Below are positions 1-6,809 of a stretch of 64,000 bases of DNA, piece by piece. The position numbers and the translations under genes are program-made. Source of the DNA: Nonomuraea endophytica (GTDB taxonomy: Bacteria; Actinomycetota; Actinomycetes; Streptosporangiales; Streptosporangiaceae); the NCBI RefSeq assembly GCF_014203235.1, contig NZ_JACHIN010000016.1, positions 1 to 64,000 on the forward strand, given 5' to 3'. The notes under the pieces were generated by a model. It had not been told where the DNA came from. It was given only the letters and a program-made list of their open reading frames with translations, and did no database searches. Numbering within the stretch: position 1 is the first letter of the stretch; each line of letters begins with the position of its first letter.

Positions 1-147
1 CCGGCCAAGGTCACCCGCTCGGCGCTGCAGAACGCCGCCTCCATCGCGGCGCTGTTCCTGACCACCGAGGCCGTCATCGCCGAGAAGCCGGAGAAGAACC
101 CGGCTGCCCCGGCTGGTGGCATGCCCGGCGGCGACATGGACTTCTAA
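1..147 (+). CDS. groEL: Chaperonin GroEL, C-terminal end (partial)
   Basis: The window opens inside this gene. The first 48 readable codons give the end of the equatorial domain (ALQNAASIAALFLTTEAVI) followed by a short Gly/Met-rich tail ending GGMPGGDMDF. Both are hallmarks of GroEL/Hsp60, the ATP-driven cytoplasmic folding chamber. Only the 3' end is present, so the nucleotide-binding residues cannot be checked. Actinobacteria often carry two groEL copies. A Met-Gly tail rather than a His-rich tail is typical of the essential copy (GroEL2 type), which is an inference from the tail alone. Confidence 0.95.
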   Translation, partial: PAKVTRSALQNAASIAALFLTTEAVIAEKPEKNPAAPAGGMPGGDMDF

Positions 148-167
148 GTCCAGCCATTTCGCAAAGA

Positions 168-198
168 GGGCGTCTCCCGGTTCGGGGGGCGCCCTTTT
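168..198 (+). terminator. Rho-independent terminator of groEL
   Basis: A GC-rich inverted repeat has arms at 168-178 and 184-194, pairing with G-T wobbles around a five-base loop. It is followed by TTTT and lies 20 bases after the groEL stop codon. This is a standard intrinsic terminator. Confidence 0.85.
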
Positions 199-276
199 CG
201 CGACGCCCAAACGAGCCCCGCGCGCTTTTGCGCTCACCCGAAGGCGGGTCTTGACCGCGGCTGAGACCCTGGAAGG

Positions 277-573
277 GTGAATGAGCCGATCAGCCAGGCA
301 CTAATCGTCTATCTGAGCGGCGGCACGAGTCCCTGGCCGCGAAAGGACCCGGCCGCCCTGGCGAAGTCGTTGGGCCCCGACCAGGCGGCCCAGGTGCTTC
401 CCACGTTGGACGCACTGGCCGACGAGATGCTGAACATCCCGGTGAACTGGGAGAACCACACGCTGGAATCCGGAACGGCCCAGGCCGTATCCGAGATGCG
501 CGCCCGTTACCCCGCACTCACCGACGAAGCCCTCCACGAACTCGGCCGGTACTACAGCTACAACTGGAAGTGA
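277..573 (+). CDS. Small conserved hypothetical protein
   Basis: This is an acidic 98-residue protein with no signal peptide or membrane segment, beginning MNEPISQALIVYLSGG and ending in an aromatic-rich stretch (GRYYSYNWK). The start is a GTG at 277; a nearby ATG at 281 is out of frame. A purine-rich GGAAGG touches the start, so translation may be close to leaderless. I do not recognise a family. It lies alone downstream of the groEL terminator and is presumably transcribed from its own promoter between 199 and 276. Confidence 0.6.
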   Translation: MNEPISQALIVYLSGGTSPWPRKDPAALAKSLGPDQAAQVLPTLDALADEMLNIPVNWENHTLESGTAQAVSEMRARYPALTDEALHELGRYYSYNWK

Positions 574-701
574 TATTCGCCGGGAATTCTCTTGTCGGGA
601 TTAGCGGCGCTTTCGGTCTGCCGGCCCGGGGATACGGCGGCACGGCCGACGTGGTCCTGCTCAGGTGATCCGGCCCGAGGGCGCGCGGCGGGACGGACGG
701 G

Positions 702-1061
702 TCATGGGCCGAGCGGGGTCAGGGTGGCGATCTTCCAGCGTGAGCCGGTGTCGATGAGCTGGTACATCAGCCGTTCCGTGGCACCGTTGCCGTGGTGCCA
801 GGTGACGTCCGCCCAGATGCTGTGGGCGGTCTCCGCGACCACCGTGATGTCGGTGCTGGTGTCCTCGACGCCGTCGTACTGGCCCCAGGCTCCGGCGAAG
901 AACTCCTCGGTCTGCTTGGCGTCCGACACGACGACGGACTGCCCGGGAAACAGGATCAGGGCGGGCACCGCGTACATGGCGGCCACGGCCTTCTCGTCGC
1001 GGGCGAGCAACGCGCGGGAGTATCGGTGGAAGAAGTCGAGCACCAGGTCGTTGTCGGTCAT
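702..1061 (-). CDS. SnoaL/NTF2-like domain protein
   Basis: The 119-residue protein begins MTDNDLVLDFFHRYSRAL and matches the cone-shaped alpha+beta NTF2/SnoaL fold: an N-terminal helix with paired aromatics, the segment LARDEKAVAAMYAVPALI, and a C-terminal strand region ending with GSRWKIATLTPLGP. The family includes polyketide cyclases and small ketosteroid isomerases as well as non-enzymatic proteins; the function here is unknown. An upstream in-frame start near 1238 would run across the divergent promoter and gene, so the ATG at 1061 is preferred. The protein shares a 57-base divergent region with the HTH gene at 1119, which may control it. Confidence 0.6.
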   Translation of the reverse strand: MTDNDLVLDFFHRYSRALLARDEKAVAAMYAVPALILFPGQSVVVSDAKQTEEFFAGAWGQYDGVEDTSTDITVVAETAHSIWADVTWHHGNGATERLMYQLIDTGSRWKIATLTPLGP

Positions 1062-1118
1062 GGGCTTCACGCTAATCAGCAACCCTGACAAGCCCGTGTC
1101 GTGGTTACGCTCTTCTTC

Positions 1119-1490
1119 ATGACATCGGCGGCCTCGCGAGACAATCATCTGACGGTACGCCGCGTCGAGCGCCAGCAACACCTCATCGAACGGCTCCACG
1201 CCAGCGCGGACCGGGTCACCGTCGGCACGCTCGCCCACGACTTCGGCGTCTCGGAGCGCACCATCGCCCGGGACATCGAGCGGCTGCGGCTGTCCGGAGT
1301 GCCGGTGGACGTCGCGCCGGGCCGGGGTGGCGGGGCCGTCATCGTGCGGCGTGCCGACATCCCGCCCATCGCCTTCGACCTGAGGGAGATCGCCGCGCTG
1401 ATCTCCAGCCTGACCGCGCTCGGGCCCACGGCGAGCGAGTCCGCCACGTCGGCCATGCGCAAGCTCACCACCGCGCTCACGGGCGCCTGA
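1119..1490 (+). CDS. HTH-type regulator (DeoR/YafY-like, DNA-binding part only)
   Basis: The protein has 123 residues. The N-terminal half is a winged helix of the HTH_11/DeoR-YafY type (ERQQHLIERLHASADRVTVG, then LAHDFGVSERTIARDIERLR as the helix-turn-helix), followed by a wing rich in Gly (PGRGGGAVIV). Full-length YafY proteins carry a WYL ligand domain of about 200 residues. Here the protein ends soon after the short segment PPIAFDLREIAALISSLTAL, so the sensor domain is absent or lost. ATG 1119 is chosen over a GTG at 1101 because homology begins there. It probably regulates the divergent SnoaL-like gene. Confidence 0.65.
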   Translation: MTSAASRDNHLTVRRVERQQHLIERLHASADRVTVGTLAHDFGVSERTIARDIERLRLSGVPVDVAPGRGGGAVIVRRADIPPIAFDLREIAALISSLTALGPTASESATSAMRKLTTALTGA

Positions 1491-1517
1491 CGGTCCTGGG
1501 CCGGCGGTCGGCGGCGC

Positions 1518-1943
1518 TCACAGGTGTTTGATCCAGCGGGCCCATTCGGGCTGGCGGGTGTAGCCGGCGGCCGACCAGGCGTGGTGGGCGAGGGTGTTGT
1601 CGTGCAGGACCATGGCGTCGGCCCGGAAGGCGCCGAACGCGGCGAAGCGGGCCTCGGCGGCGGCGAGCAGCGTGGTGCCGATGCCCTTGCGGCGGTGGGA
1701 GGGGTGGACGGCCAGCCGGTACAGGTGGGCCCGCCAGCCGTCCCATCCGGCGATGAGGGTGCCGACCAGCTCGCCGTCCAGTTCGGCCAGCAGCAGCGAC
1801 TCGGGGTCGCGGGCGATCAGGGCTTCGACCTTGGCGGGGGAGTCGTGGCGGTCGGTGCCTTCCGCGGCCTCTGCCCAGAAGTCCAGGACAGCCTTGATGT
1901 CGGATTGGTCGCCGTTTCTTACCTTTACCCCGAATTCGGCCAT
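1518..1943 (-). CDS. GNAT family N-acetyltransferase
   Basis: This 141-residue, single-domain GNAT protein has the acetyl-CoA-binding motif A around residues 76-90 (RLAVHPSHRRKGIGTTLL, containing RRKGIG) and the typical C-terminal motif with HDNTLAHHAWSAAGYTRQPEW. GNAT enzymes move an acetyl group from acetyl-CoA to an amine; the substrate cannot be predicted here. The start ATG at 1943 follows the end of the TetR gene by 14 bases on the same strand, so the two probably form an operon. Confidence 0.8.
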   Translation of the reverse strand: MAEFGVKVRNGDQSDIKAVLDFWAEAAEGTDRHDSPAKVEALIARDPESLLLAELDGELVGTLIAGWDGWRAHLYRLAVHPSHRRKGIGTTLLAAAEARFAAFGAFRADAMVLHDNTLAHHAWSAAGYTRQPEWARWIKHL

Positions 1944-1957
1944 GGTTCTGGAAGGTA

Positions 1958-2557
1958 TCAGGCGCGCAGGCCCGACAGCAGCGTGGCCGCGATGACGTCC
2001 GCCTCGGCACGGGCGGCGGCGGGGTCGTCGGCTTCCGCGATGGCCAGGGCCAGTTCGGTGATGGCGCCGAACAGGGCGCGGCCGAGCATCTGCACCGGGC
2101 GGCGGGTGAGGTAGCCCTCGTCCATCAGCGCGGTCAGGGCGTCGCGGAGCAAGCCGCCGAAGTGGCGGACGTCGAGCTCCTGCCAGCGTTCGTGGCCCAG
2201 GGCGATGGGGCCCTGTTTCAGGACGATCTCCCTGAACTCGGGCTCCCCGCAGGTGTCCAGGTAGGCGGACAGTCCGGCTCGTGCGCGGGTCTCGGGGTCT
2301 CCGGCGGCGGTGGTCATCGCCGTGGTGACGGCGCGGACGGCGGTGTCCTCCAGCTCTTCGAAGACGGCCTCGAACAGGCCCTGCTTGCCGTCGAAGTGGT
2401 GATACAGGGCGCCGCGGGTCAGGCCCGCCTGGCGTACCAGTTCCTCTGCCGAGACGGCGGTGTAGCCGCGTTCGGCGAAGACGCGGCGGCCGACGTCGAT
2501 GAGCGCCTGGCGGGTGGTCTCCGCGTAGAGCTCGCGCCGGGTCTTGACGGCTGTCAT
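1958..2557 (-). CDS. TetR/AcrR family transcriptional regulator
   Basis: The 199-residue protein has an N-terminal TetR helix-turn-helix (residues about 14-60: VGRRVFAERGYTAVSAEELV then AGLTRGALYHHFDGKQGLFE) and an all-helical ligand/dimer domain. It is divergent from the flavin amine oxidase, with only 23 bases between starts, and is followed by the GNAT gene. This arrangement suggests it represses the amine oxidase and itself. The inducer is unknown. Confidence 0.85.
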   Translation of the reverse strand: MTAVKTRRELYAETTRQALIDVGRRVFAERGYTAVSAEELVRQAGLTRGALYHHFDGKQGLFEAVFEELEDTAVRAVTTAMTTAAGDPETRARAGLSAYLDTCGEPEFREIVLKQGPIALGHERWQELDVRHFGGLLRDALTALMDEGYLTRRPVQMLGRALFGAITELALAIAEADDPAAARAEADVIAATLLSGLRA

Positions 2558-2567
2558 GCGTTATGGA

Positions 2568-2594
2568 TATCACATACAACATGAATGTCAGATA
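2568..2594. promoter_or_regulatory. Candidate TetR operator in the divergent region
   Basis: An AT-rich imperfect inverted repeat has outer arms TATC at 2568 and GATA ending at 2594, with CAT/ATG inside. It lies between the TetR and amine oxidase starts and overlaps the likely oxidase start. Position and symmetry fit a TetR operator, but the match is imperfect. Confidence 0.3.
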
Positions 2595-3987
2595 CAGCGT
2601 GGATGTGGCTGTCGTCGGCGCCGGGCTGGCGGGGCTGGTGGCCGCGCGGGATCTGGTGCGCGCCGGGCACGACGTGGTGGTGCTGGAAGCGCGGGAGCGG
2701 GTCGGCGGGCGTACCCTCAACGGCGAACTGCCGGGCGGCGCGGCCATCGAGCTCGGCGGGCAGTGGGTCGGGCCCGGGCAGGATCGGGTGCTCGCGCTCA
2801 TCAGTGAGCTTGGGCTGACCACCTTTCCCACCCATCACCAGGGCAAGCGGGTGGCCGAGCTGGTGGGGCGGCGCGTGGAGTACACGGGGCGCATTCCGCG
2901 GATCGGGGCGCTGGCGCTGGCCGACCTCGGGCGGGCGCAGCTCGCGCTGGACCGGGCGGCCCGCCGTATCCCGCTGGAGGCGCCCTGGACCGCGCCCGAC
3001 GCCCGCGAGCTCGACGCGCAGACGTTCGCGGCCTGGATGCACGCCCGCACCCGCACCAAGAGCGGCCGCGCGATGGTCAGGCTGGTCACCGAGGCGATCT
3101 TCTCGGCCGAGCCGGAGGAGATCTCCGCCCTGTGGGCGCTGTATTACTTCGGTTCGGGTGGCGGCTTCGACGCGCTGACCGAGGTCAGGGGCGGGGCGCA
3201 GCAGGACCGCGTCGCGGGCGGCTCGCAGCGCGTCGCGCTCGCCGTCGCCGCGGAACTGGGCGACCGGGTACGGCAGGCCGAACCGGTCACCGACATCACC
3301 TGGGACGACGACCAGGTCGTGCTCCGCACCCCGGGGACCGAGACCCGTGCCAGGCGGGCGATCGTCGCGGTGCCGCCGCCGCTGGCCGGACGGATCAGGT
3401 ACAGCCCGGGGCTGCCCGGCGACCGTGACCAGCTCACCCAGCGGATGCCGATGGGCCGGGTCATCAAGGTACATCTGGTCTACGGGGCCCCGTTCTGGCG
3501 CGAGGACGGCTACACCGGGGAGGCCAACAGCGACGTCCGCGCGCTCGGCACCGTCCTGGACAGCACCCCGCAGGGGGACGGCGGCCCCGGGGTGCTCACG
3601 GGCTTCTTCGAGGGCGCGCACGCCGACGCGGTGGCCGGCCTGAGCGTCGCCGAGCGGCGCGGCCGGGCCGTGGACGACCTGACCGTCTACTTCGGCCCTG
3701 TTGCCCGGTACGCGATCGACTACATCGAGCTCGACTGGGCCGCGGAGGAGTGGAGCCGGGGGTGTTACGGGGCCTTCGCCGCGCCGGGGACCCTGACCCG
3801 GTTCGGCCCCGCCCTGCGCACGCCCGTGGGGCCGTTGCACTGGGCGGGGACCGAGACCGCCGTCCGCTGGGCGGGCTACATGGACGGCGCCGTCGAGTCG
3901 GGCCACCGGGCGGCAGCGGAGGTCGCCAAGGCCCTGGGCAACACCGCCCAGACCGACAAGGCCGACCAGAGCGACCAGACCGCCTAG
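2581..3987 (+). CDS. FAD-dependent flavin monoamine oxidase family protein
   Basis: The 468-residue protein has an N-terminal dinucleotide-binding motif VVGAGLAGL (residues 12-20), the amine-oxidase segment LEARERVGGRTL and the C-terminal FAD motif HWAGTETA followed by WAGYMDGAVESGHRAA. Such enzymes oxidise primary or secondary amines to imines with release of hydrogen peroxide; the substrate is not predictable. ATG 2581 puts the Rossmann strand close to the N-terminus; an alternative ATG at 2563 leaves only 5 bases to the divergent TetR gene. The C-terminus carries a low-complexity Asp/Gln/Thr tail. Probable control is by the adjacent TetR protein. Confidence 0.85.
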   Translation: MNVRYSVDVAVVGAGLAGLVAARDLVRAGHDVVVLEARERVGGRTLNGELPGGAAIELGGQWVGPGQDRVLALISELGLTTFPTHHQGKRVAELVGRRVEYTGRIPRIGALALADLGRAQLALDRAARRIPLEAPWTAPDARELDAQTFAAWMHARTRTKSGRAMVRLVTEAIFSAEPEEISALWALYYFGSGGGFDALTEVRGGAQQDRVAGGSQRVALAVAAELGDRVRQAEPVTDITWDDDQVVLRTPGTETRARRAIVAVPPPLAGRIRYSPGLPGDRDQLTQRMPMGRVIKVHLVYGAPFWREDGYTGEANSDVRALGTVLDSTPQGDGGPGVLTGFFEGAHADAVAGLSVAERRGRAVDDLTVYFGPVARYAIDYIELDWAAEEWSRGCYGAFAAPGTLTRFGPALRTPVGPLHWAGTETAVRWAGYMDGAVESGHRAAAEVAKALGNTAQTDKADQSDQTA

Positions 3988-4010
3988 ACCGTCGGAGCGG
4001 TGGTATGCCT

Positions 4011-4133
4011 GGATCGCCAGAGGTCGCGGCAGGACTGGATCGCCAGCCACGGCGGCAAGGGCCGTGGCGGGAGGGTGGGATCGCCAGAGGTGACGGGGAG
4101 CGGCTACATCGCCAGAGCGGCGGGGAGCGGCTT
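4011..4133. repeat. Short direct repeats overlapping the 3' end of the HelD-like gene
   Basis: The word ATCGCCAG occurs four times (4013, 4039, 4080 and 4109). The last two copies belong to a duplicated unit of about 26 bases (4079-4104 and 4108-4133, few mismatches). The second copy covers the last codons of the minus-strand HelD-like gene, so the gene's end appears to have been locally duplicated. The spacer 3988-4103 holds nothing else recognisable. Confidence 0.6.
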
Positions 4134-6194
4134 GTCGTGCAGGACGGTCAGGGAGGTGACCGCTCGGGTGAGCACGACGTACAGGCGGGCCAGGCCCCTG
4201 GGCTCGGCGGCGACGATGTCCGCCGGCTCGACCACGATCACGTGGTCGTACTCCAGGCCCTTGGCCAGGGTCGCGGGGATGACGAGCAGCCGGTGTTCCT
4301 GGTCGGCGGCGTCGGGGTCGAGTACGGCGTGGCCGATGCCTTCCAGCGCACCGGAGACCTGCCCCACCAGCGCGTCCGGCACGATCACGCCGATCGAGCC
4401 CTCCCTGGACAGGGTCGCGCGGACCGCCTCGGCGACGGCGGCGCCGGGCTGGACCGACAGGGAGCCGAGGCCGGGCCGGAGCGACTGCGGCGGGGCCAGT
4501 CCGGGGGCGACGGACGGCAGGAGGCGGGCGGCGTAGTCGAGCACCTCGCGCGGCACGCGGAAGCCGAGTGTCAGCTCGGTGACCTCGCCGGAGTCCTGGC
4601 CGAGGTGCCGGAGCACGGCTTCCCACGAGGTGGTGGACCAGGGTGTGGTGCCCTGCGCGAGGTCGCCCAGGACGGTGGCTGAGCCGTTGCGGCAGCGGCG
4701 GCCGAGGGCGCGCAGCTGCATCTCGGACAGGTCCTGCGCCTCGTCCACGACGAGGTGGCCGATCGAGGAGGTGCGTTCGATGAGGTCGCCGAGCTCGTCG
4801 AGGAGCGCGGCGTCGGCCGCCGACCACTTCGCGGACTTCCATCCACGGTACGGCTTCCGCCAAAGCAGCATTTCCTGCTCGCCAGGCGAAATGTCGGACT
4901 TGGCGCATGCCTTGGCCAGGAACTCGGCGTCCGACAGCAGCCGGAACAACACCTGGGCGGGCGTCACCTTGGGCCAGACCGCGTCCACGAGCTGCTTGAC
5001 CGGCTTGGACCGCGCGACGGAGTCCTGGACCCGGTCGTCGGGGGAGTCGCCGCGCTGCTCCATGCGTACGAGCACCTGGTGGGCAAGTCGCTGCGCGAGC
5101 GCCGCCCGGCCGGGGCCGTAGCGGGTGGTGCCGCGCAGGGAGGCGACGATCTCGCGCACCTCGTAGTCGGCCACCCGGAAGCGGTGGACGCCGGCGGTGT
5201 AGACCAGGCCCTCCTCGGGCTTGCTGATGTGCAGCCAGAGCGCCCGCTCCAGCACCGCGGCCATCCGGGCGTCGCCCTTGACCGCGGCGACCTCCGGCTC
5301 CTCCGGCGCGTTGTAGGCGCCCAGCAGGTCGGCGACGGTGGTCTGGTCGACCTTCACCTCGCCGAGGGCGGGAAGGACGGAGGAGATGTAGGACAGGAAC
5401 GCGCGGTTCGGCCCGACGATCATGACGCCGGAGCGGGCCAGCCGCTCGCGATGGGTGAACAGCAGGTAGGCGGCGCGGTGCAGGCCCACGGCGGTCTTCC
5501 CGGTGCCGGGCGCCCCCTGCACGCACACGGTCTGGGTCAGCGCGGCGCGGACGATCTCGTCCTGGTCGGGCTGGATGGTGGCGACGATGTCGCGCATCGG
5601 GCCGGTGCGCGGACGCTCGATCTCGTCGGTGAGGATCTTCGAGGGGCCCAGCTTGCCGCCCTGGTCGAGCGGCTCGTCCTCGTAGGCGGTCAGCGCGCCG
5701 CCGTGGTAGCCGAAGCGGCGGCGCCGTACGACGTCCATGGGGTCTGTGGGGCTGGCCTGGTAGAACGGGCGCGAGACCGGAGCGCGCCAGTCGATCACCA
5801 GCGCGCGGCTGGCGCCGTCGTGGACGTGCCTGCGGCCGACGTAGATGGTGCCGGGCAAGTCATCGTGTTCATGGTCGCGACCGCTTCGCTCCTCGTTGGC
5901 ATCGCTCCGCTCGCTCTCTCGTCGCGAGCTCCTTCGCTCGGGGGCACTCCGGTCGAGGCGGCCGAAGAACAGCGGCGTGTCCGGATGGTCGGCGAGGGCG
6001 GCGACGCGCTGGTCGAGCAGCGACTGGAGGACCTGCTGCGAGACCCAGTCGCCGGCCGCCTCGGCCGACAGCGACTGCGCGTGCTCGCGCATCGCCTGCA
6101 GGGCCTTGCGGGATTCGGCCAGGTGAGACTGCTCGGCGGACAGAACGTCGGCTGGGTCGTCGGATATGTCGGGTGCCAGCTGGTGTGCGGGCAT
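4104..6194 (-). CDS. HelD-like UvrD/Rep-family ATPase (RNA polymerase recycling factor)
   Basis: The 696-residue superfamily 1 protein has Walker A GAPGTGKT at residues 227-234, a DEAQD Walker B motif and a C-terminal UvrD-type motor half (LTLGFRVPREVL; LARLYVVLTRA). The N-terminal part carries the HelD signature FFGRLD, YVGRRHVHDG and VIDWRAPVSRPFYQA. HelD-type proteins prise stalled RNA polymerase off DNA and in actinobacteria can protect against rifamycins. Residues about 83-108 (Ser/Arg/Glu-rich) sit between two conserved blocks that are normally close together. They are encoded by a repeat also found inside the gene at 18330. No rifamycin-associated element was seen upstream. Confidence 0.88.
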   Translation of the reverse strand: MPAHQLAPDISDDPADVLSAEQSHLAESRKALQAMREHAQSLSAEAAGDWVSQQVLQSLLDQRVAALADHPDTPLFFGRLDRSAPERRSSRRESERSDANEERSGRDHEHDDLPGTIYVGRRHVHDGASRALVIDWRAPVSRPFYQASPTDPMDVVRRRRFGYHGGALTAYEDEPLDQGGKLGPSKILTDEIERPRTGPMRDIVATIQPDQDEIVRAALTQTVCVQGAPGTGKTAVGLHRAAYLLFTHRERLARSGVMIVGPNRAFLSYISSVLPALGEVKVDQTTVADLLGAYNAPEEPEVAAVKGDARMAAVLERALWLHISKPEEGLVYTAGVHRFRVADYEVREIVASLRGTTRYGPGRAALAQRLAHQVLVRMEQRGDSPDDRVQDSVARSKPVKQLVDAVWPKVTPAQVLFRLLSDAEFLAKACAKSDISPGEQEMLLWRKPYRGWKSAKWSAADAALLDELGDLIERTSSIGHLVVDEAQDLSEMQLRALGRRCRNGSATVLGDLAQGTTPWSTTSWEAVLRHLGQDSGEVTELTLGFRVPREVLDYAARLLPSVAPGLAPPQSLRPGLGSLSVQPGAAVAEAVRATLSREGSIGVIVPDALVGQVSGALEGIGHAVLDPDAADQEHRLLVIPATLAKGLEYDHVIVVEPADIVAAEPRGLARLYVVLTRAVTSLTVLHDKPLPAALAM
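5871..5948. repeat. Dispersed ~77 bp repeat, copy 1, inside the HelD-like gene
   Basis: On the plus strand this starts ATGGTCGCGACCGCTTCGCT and contains the core CTCGTTGGCATCGCT and GCGAGCTCCT. By hand alignment it matches 19525-19600 with 11 substitutions and one single-base gap, about 85% identity. In the HelD-like protein it is translated from the minus strand as a Ser/Arg/Glu-rich insert containing SERSDANEERSGRDH. The other copy is read in a different frame. Confidence 0.8.
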
Positions 6195-6296
6195 GCGAAA
6201 GCGCCCCCTGTCGGAGTGGTAACCGGTAGCGAATCGGTCAGTCTAATCGGGGAAACGGGAGGCATCCAAAGCATTTACGCGGGGTAGGGGGAGACC

Positions 6297-6629
6297 GTGG
6301 CACGTGTGCGGTTCGGCGTCTCCCCGATTGTCCCCACCATCGCGAGCTTTCTGCTCGCCGCGCTGTGGGGCCTGTCGGTCTTCGCGGGCTGGGGGACGGC
6401 GGCCTTCTGCGCGAACGGCGACGCCACGCAGTGCGGCCAGCGCCTCGACGCCGTCGCGGGATTGTCCGGGCTGTTCGCGATGCTCGCGGCGGTCTGTACG
6501 GCTGCCGCCTGGATCCTGCCCGCGGCCAGGAAGGACCATCGCACCTTCAACCTGTACATGGGCTCGGCCGTGGCCGCATGGGTGGTCGCCGAGGGTGTGC
6601 TCTTCCTGGGCGGCCTCCTCGTTGGCTAA
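6297..6629 (+). CDS. Small integral membrane protein
   Basis: The 110-residue protein has three hydrophobic segments: residues about 11-31 (VPTIASFLLAALWGLSVFAG), 54-76 and 88-108 (AVAAWVVAEGVLFLGGLLVG). There is a pair of cysteines (C38, C46) in the first outside loop, which could form a disulphide. The GTG start at 6297 is preceded by a purine-rich ribosome site near 6285. It is divergent from the HelD-like gene, and the 102 bases between them hold the promoters. I do not recognise a family. Confidence 0.6.
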   Translation: MARVRFGVSPIVPTIASFLLAALWGLSVFAGWGTAAFCANGDATQCGQRLDAVAGLSGLFAMLAAVCTAAAWILPAARKDHRTFNLYMGSAVAAWVVAEGVLFLGGLLVG

Positions 6630-6779
6630 CTAAATCGCCAAAAAATCGGGCATTTCAGGTGGGAATGGGGGATCATCGGGTATGTCGCAGCTGGCGTGAA
6701 GTAGGCGACAGCGCGCAGGTGAGGGGGGTGGTTCGATTGTCGACGGCCCGCGGAGTTTCGTGGACCTGAGGTTTTGGGC

Positions 6780-6809
6780 AAGGCCCGGCTGCCGGAGCGG
6801 CCGGGCCTT
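6780..6809. terminator. Hairpin between convergent genes
   Basis: Perfect 10-base arms AAGGCCCGGC (6780-6789) and GCCGGGCCTT (6800-6809) surround a 10-base loop. The hairpin sits at the stop codon of the minus-strand XPB gene and downstream of the small membrane protein. It could end transcription in both directions, although the T run is short. The stretch 6630-6779 shows no convincing gene. Confidence 0.55.

Noticed and set aside
2554..5526. Very long open frame antisense to the amine oxidase and HelD-like genes
   Set aside because: It has the Arg/Pro/Gly-rich composition of shadow frames in GC-rich DNA and crosses several real genes; no domain is recognisable.
6195..6296. Rifamycin-associated element upstream of the HelD-like gene
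   Set aside because: No GGGGCTTGC-type inverted repeat was found in the promoter region, so rifamycin induction is not supported.
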